Assembly (NCBI RefSeq): GCF_020782235.1
Contig: NZ_JAJGNO010000001.1
Location: forward strand, 310,001-374,000
Length of the DNA stretch: 64,000 bases
Origin: Sphingobium naphthae
GTDB taxonomy: Bacteria > Pseudomonadota > Alphaproteobacteria > Sphingomonadales > Sphingomonadaceae
Direction of reading: 5' to 3'
The translations under genes were made by a program, and so were the position numbers. Below the pieces are notes generated by a model, which was given only the letters and a program-made list of their open reading frames with translations, did not search any database and was not told the DNA's origin. Shown here piece after piece: positions 61,467 through 64,000 of the stretch (positions within the stretch are counted from its first letter, which is position 1; every line of letters begins with the position of its first letter).

Positions 61467-62129
61467 ATGACCCGTCCCATCCTCATCTCGCCCTCCATCC
61501 TGTCCGCCGACTTCGCCCGCCTGGGCGAGGAGGTTCGCGCCATCGACGAAGCGGGCTGCGACTGGATACATATCGACGTGATGGACGGCCATTTCGTGCC
61601 CAATATCACGATCGGCCCGGCGGTGGTGAAGGCGCTGCGCCCGCACAGCCAAAAGCCCTTCGACGTCCATCTGATGATCTCTCCGGTGGACCAGTATCTC
61701 GACGCCTTTGCACAGGCGGGCGCGGACATCATCACGGTCCACCCCGAGGCGGGGCCGCATATCCACCGCACCGTCCAGCATATCAAGTCGCTGGGCGTGA
61801 AGGCGGGCGTGGTGCTCAATCCCGGCACGCCGGCGAAGATGCTCGACTATCTGATCGACGACATCGACCTCATTCTGGTGATGAGCGTCAATCCCGGCTT
61901 CGGGGGCCAGAGCTTCATCGAGAACCAGCTGCGCAAGATCGAGGCGTGCGCGAAGATGATCGAGAAGTCGGGCCGCGACATCCGCCTGCAGGTCGATGGC
62001 GGCATCGATCTCAACACCGCGCCCCGGGCGATCGCGGCGGGCGCGGACGTGCTGGTGGCCGGCACCGCGACCTTCCGCGGGGGCCCGAGCGCCTATGCCG
62101 ACAATATCCGTCAGCTGCGGGGCGGGTGA
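61467..62129 (+). CDS. rpe: Ribulose-phosphate 3-epimerase
   Basis: A 220-residue TIM-barrel enzyme interconverting ribulose 5-phosphate and xylulose 5-phosphate. Motifs are [32 protein letters not shown] (metal His and Asp), [33 protein letters not shown] and [11 protein letters not shown]. It begins at ATG 61467 and overlaps the following gene by GTGA. Confidence 0.96.
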   Translation: MTRPILISPSILSADFARLGEEVRAIDEAGCDWIHIDVMDGHFVPNITIGPAVVKALRPHSQKPFDVHLMISPVDQYLDAFAQAGADIITVHPEAGPHIHRTVQHIKSLGVKAGVVLNPGTPAKMLDYLIDDIDLILVMSVNPGFGGQSFIENQLRKIEACAKMIEKSGRDIRLQVDGGIDLNTAPRAIAAGADVLVAGTATFRGGPSAYADNIRQLRGG

Positions 62130-63892
62130 GCGAGCCGCGCCGCCTGTCGGTCCGCCGCGGCCAGGATCTGCCGCCCGAGGAGGGCGAGGACGGCATCGAG
62201 CAGGGCAAGCGCCTCATCCGCGTCGCGGATGACAAGGGCCTGTCGCTGACGCAGAAGATCGCCCATCATTTCTATCTGCTCAGCTGGAAGACGCCGATCC
62301 ATGGCCGCCGGCTAAAGGGCAAATATCCGCTCAAGCTGCTGGCCGTGCCCGATGACGACGTGCCGGGCGACGGCCGCGCCGGCGCGGCGATGCGGGCGGG
62401 CTATTTCCTGTTTCGCGGGCAGAAGCTGCCGATCGACCGGCTGGACTTTGCGCGGCCGGGCGTGGGTCCGGCCTTTTCCGATTATCTGCACGGCTTTCGC
62501 TGGCTGCGGGACCTGGCGGCCAGCGCCTCGCGCGAACAGGGCGCCCCGATCGCCGAGACGGTGATGCGCAAATGGCTGGACGCCCATGCCGAAACGCCCA
62601 GCGAGCCGGCCTGGCGAGCGGACAATGCCGGCTGGCGGCTGCTGTTCTGGACCGCCCATGCGCCGCTGATCCTGTCATCGAGCGACCTTGTCTATCGATC
62701 GCTGGTGCTCAACTGCATCGCGCGCACCGCCCGCCATCTGGACCGCGGCGCCGACAAGGCGCCGATCGGCCTGCCGCGCATCGTCGCCTGGTGCGCGATC
62801 ATCGCCGCGGGCCTGCTGATCCCGGGCGGCGAGGCGCGGCGGCAGTTCGGCGAAGCGGGATTGAAGCGCGCGATCGACAGCGGCATCCATGCCGATGGCG
62901 GCATCGTGTCGCGATCGCCCCTGGCGCAGATGGAGGCGATCATGGCGCTGTCCATGCTGCGCGCCGTCTATGACGTGCGCCGGGAAAAGCCGCCGCTGTG
63001 CCTTGCCGATGTGCTGTCGCGGGCGGTGCCGGCGCTGCTGGGCCTCACCCATGGGGATGGCGGCCTTGGCAGCTGGCAGGGCGCCGGCGCGATCGATCCG
63101 CACAGCGTCGAAGCGGTGGTGCAGGCGAGCCGCGTTCGCACGCGCCCGCTGCGCCAGGCGCGCGACTGGGGCTATCAGCGGATCGCCGCCGGCGCGACCG
63201 TGGTGCAGATCGACGCGGCGCCGCCGCCGGTCGCACGGCTGGCCGATGCGGGCTGCGCCTCCACCGGCGCGATCGAGATCAGCGACGGGCCGCAGCGGCT
63301 GATCGTCAATTGCGGCGGCGCGGCGCTGGAGGGCGCGTGGATCCCCGCTGACCTGGCGCAGGGGCTGCGCACCACGGCAGCGCACAGCACGCTGGTGCTG
63401 AACGACAGCAATTCCACCGCGCTGCTGCCCGACGGGACGCTGGGCAAGGGCGTGACCGAGGTGGAGCTCAACCGCCAGGAAATGGACAATGGCAGCCGGC
63501 TGGAGCTGAGCCATGACGGCTATGTCCGGCGCATGGGCTATGTCCACCGCCGGCTGCTGATGGTGAGCGGCGACGGTCGCGAAGTGCGCGGCGAGGACAT
63601 GCTGACCCCGGCCGAGCGCCGCCGCCGCCCGGTGCGCCAGCCGGTGCAGCTGCGCTTCCACCTCGCGCCCGGCGTCGAGCCCACGCTGACCGCCGACAGC
63701 CAGGCGGCCGTGCTGCGCATCGACCATGGCGCGCTCTGGCAATTCCGGACGGGCGCGGGCGTGCTCAGCGTCGAGGACAGCCTGTGGGTGGACGGCGATG
63801 GCCATCCCCACCCCACCCGCCAGCTGGTCGTGACCGGCGAAGCGCTGCCCGGCGGGTCGAGCATCGGCTGGCTGTTCAAGCGAATGGGATGA
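62126..63892 (+). CDS. Heparinase II/III-like protein
   Basis: A 588-residue protein of the heparinase II/III-like family. An N-terminal helical toroid (residues about 90-340, with [12 protein letters not shown] and [18 protein letters not shown]) is followed by a beta-sandwich ([37 protein letters not shown]). No signal peptide is seen. In alphaproteobacteria this gene often stands beside rpe and purH; it may act on polysaccharide, substrate unknown. It starts at GTG 62126 overlapping the rpe stop; the frame open further upstream overlaps rpe and is not coding. Confidence 0.88.
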   Translation: MSEPRRLSVRRGQDLPPEEGEDGIEQGKRLIRVADDKGLSLTQKIAHHFYLLSWKTPIHGRRLKGKYPLKLLAVPDDDVPGDGRAGAAMRAGYFLFRGQKLPIDRLDFARPGVGPAFSDYLHGFRWLRDLAASASREQGAPIAETVMRKWLDAHAETPSEPAWRADNAGWRLLFWTAHAPLILSSSDLVYRSLVLNCIARTARHLDRGADKAPIGLPRIVAWCAIIAAGLLIPGGEARRQFGEAGLKRAIDSGIHADGGIVSRSPLAQMEAIMALSMLRAVYDVRREKPPLCLADVLSRAVPALLGLTHGDGGLGSWQGAGAIDPHSVEAVVQASRVRTRPLRQARDWGYQRIAAGATVVQIDAAPPPVARLADAGCASTGAIEISDGPQRLIVNCGGAALEGAWIPADLAQGLRTTAAHSTLVLNDSNSTALLPDGTLGKGVTEVELNRQEMDNGSRLELSHDGYVRRMGYVHRRLLMVSGDGREVRGEDMLTPAERRRRPVRQPVQLRFHLAPGVEPTLTADSQAAVLRIDHGALWQFRTGAGVLSVEDSLWVDGDGHPHPTRQLVVTGEALPGGSSIGWLFKRMG

Positions 63893-63954
63893 ACGCCTGC
63901 CCTCGGCATCGCGCCGGTCAGGATTCATTTACCTTATCTCGTTAACCTTCCGAC

Positions 63955-64000
63955 ATGGTCGCGTCCCTCTCCAGCCGTGTCAGGACCCTGTGCCTGATCC
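63955..64000 (+). CDS. Possible start of a further gene, cut by window edge
   Basis: An ATG at 63955 opens 15 codons (MVASLSSRVRTLCLI) to the right edge. The sequence before it, GTTAACCTTCCGAC, lacks a good ribosome-binding site. A basic start running into a hydrophobic stretch would suit a membrane or exported protein, but the fragment is too short to identify. Confidence 0.3.
   Translation, partial: MVASLSSRVRTLCLI

Noticed and set aside
61286..62125. In-frame extension of the heparinase-like gene back through rpe
   Set aside because: It would overlap the whole of rpe in another frame and gives low-complexity Arg/Pro sequence. GTG 62126 with GTGA overlap explains the start.
1..64000. CRISPR array, prophage, transposase, integrase or plasmid origin
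   Set aside because: I found no regularly spaced repeats with unique spacers and no such genes; the palindromic elements are solitary and non-coding.

Overview
The window is a contiguous, gene-dense stretch of a high-GC alphaproteobacterial chromosome, most likely from the Sphingomonadaceae (Sphingobium/Sphingomonas-like). The pointers are the cell-cycle regulator SciP, a DUF1674 succinate-dehydrogenase assembly factor, a COQ9-like ubiquinone protein, short-form HisG, an infA-maf-RNase-yacG block beside tRNA-Phe, and an rpsM-rpsK-rpoA-rplQ operon without rpsD. I see no plasmid, phage, transposase or CRISPR. Starts were chosen by ribosome-binding site, overlap with the upstream gene and where family similarity begins. 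Four-base stop/start overlaps (ATGA, GTGA, one CTGA) are frequent.

Layout. 0-5 kb: a truncated lipoprotein gene, a small membrane protein coupled to RarD, dihydroorotase, YgfZ and glutaminyl cyclase. 5-8 kb: ribosomal alpha operon, interrupted by a REP-like element. 8-13 kb: exported prolyl oligopeptidase, YqiJ-like membrane protein and flotillin. 13-16 kb: an alpha/beta hydrolase and a Tet-type efflux pump around a 640-bp gene-free stretch carrying four 11-bp-phased repeats. 16-20 kb: guaA, tRNA-Phe, yacG, RNase E/G-like, maf, infA. 20-30.7 kb (minus strand): bioA, OmpA lipoprotein, antiporter, DUF4168 protein, M13 peptidase, bioD, bioF, S9 peptidase. 30.7-38 kb (minus): hppA, thiL, nusB, hisD, hisG, mnmA, with two palindromic repeats placed directly 3' of hisD and mnmA. 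38-45.7 kb: sciP, two convergent GlsB-like genes, an RND efflux pair and a DUF445 protein. 45.8-51.4 kb: EF-hand protein divergent from a TonB-like protein, then the riboflavin cluster ribD-ribE-ribB(X)-ribH. 51.4-57.8 kb: old yellow enzyme, COQ9-like protein, feoAB, ssb, galU and an unknown helical protein. 57.9-64 kb: SdhAF4-like gene, htpX, rsmB, a PAS-like protein, rpe, a heparinase II/III-like protein and the possible first codons of another gene.

The most interesting point is the riboflavin locus. Its DHBP synthase carries an N-terminal helix-turn-helix region and a C-terminal GTP-cyclohydrolase-II-like domain without zinc cysteines. A TGTGAT-type palindrome sits in the short upstream gap between plausible -35 and -10 elements. 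Together these suggest, as inference only, an autoregulated riboflavin enzyme. Other points are a probable CTG start for rarD, phased repeats before the efflux gene, spaced octamers before the TonB-like gene, a Fur-box-like site and a start-codon hairpin at feoA, and REP-like elements immediately after stop codons inside operons.
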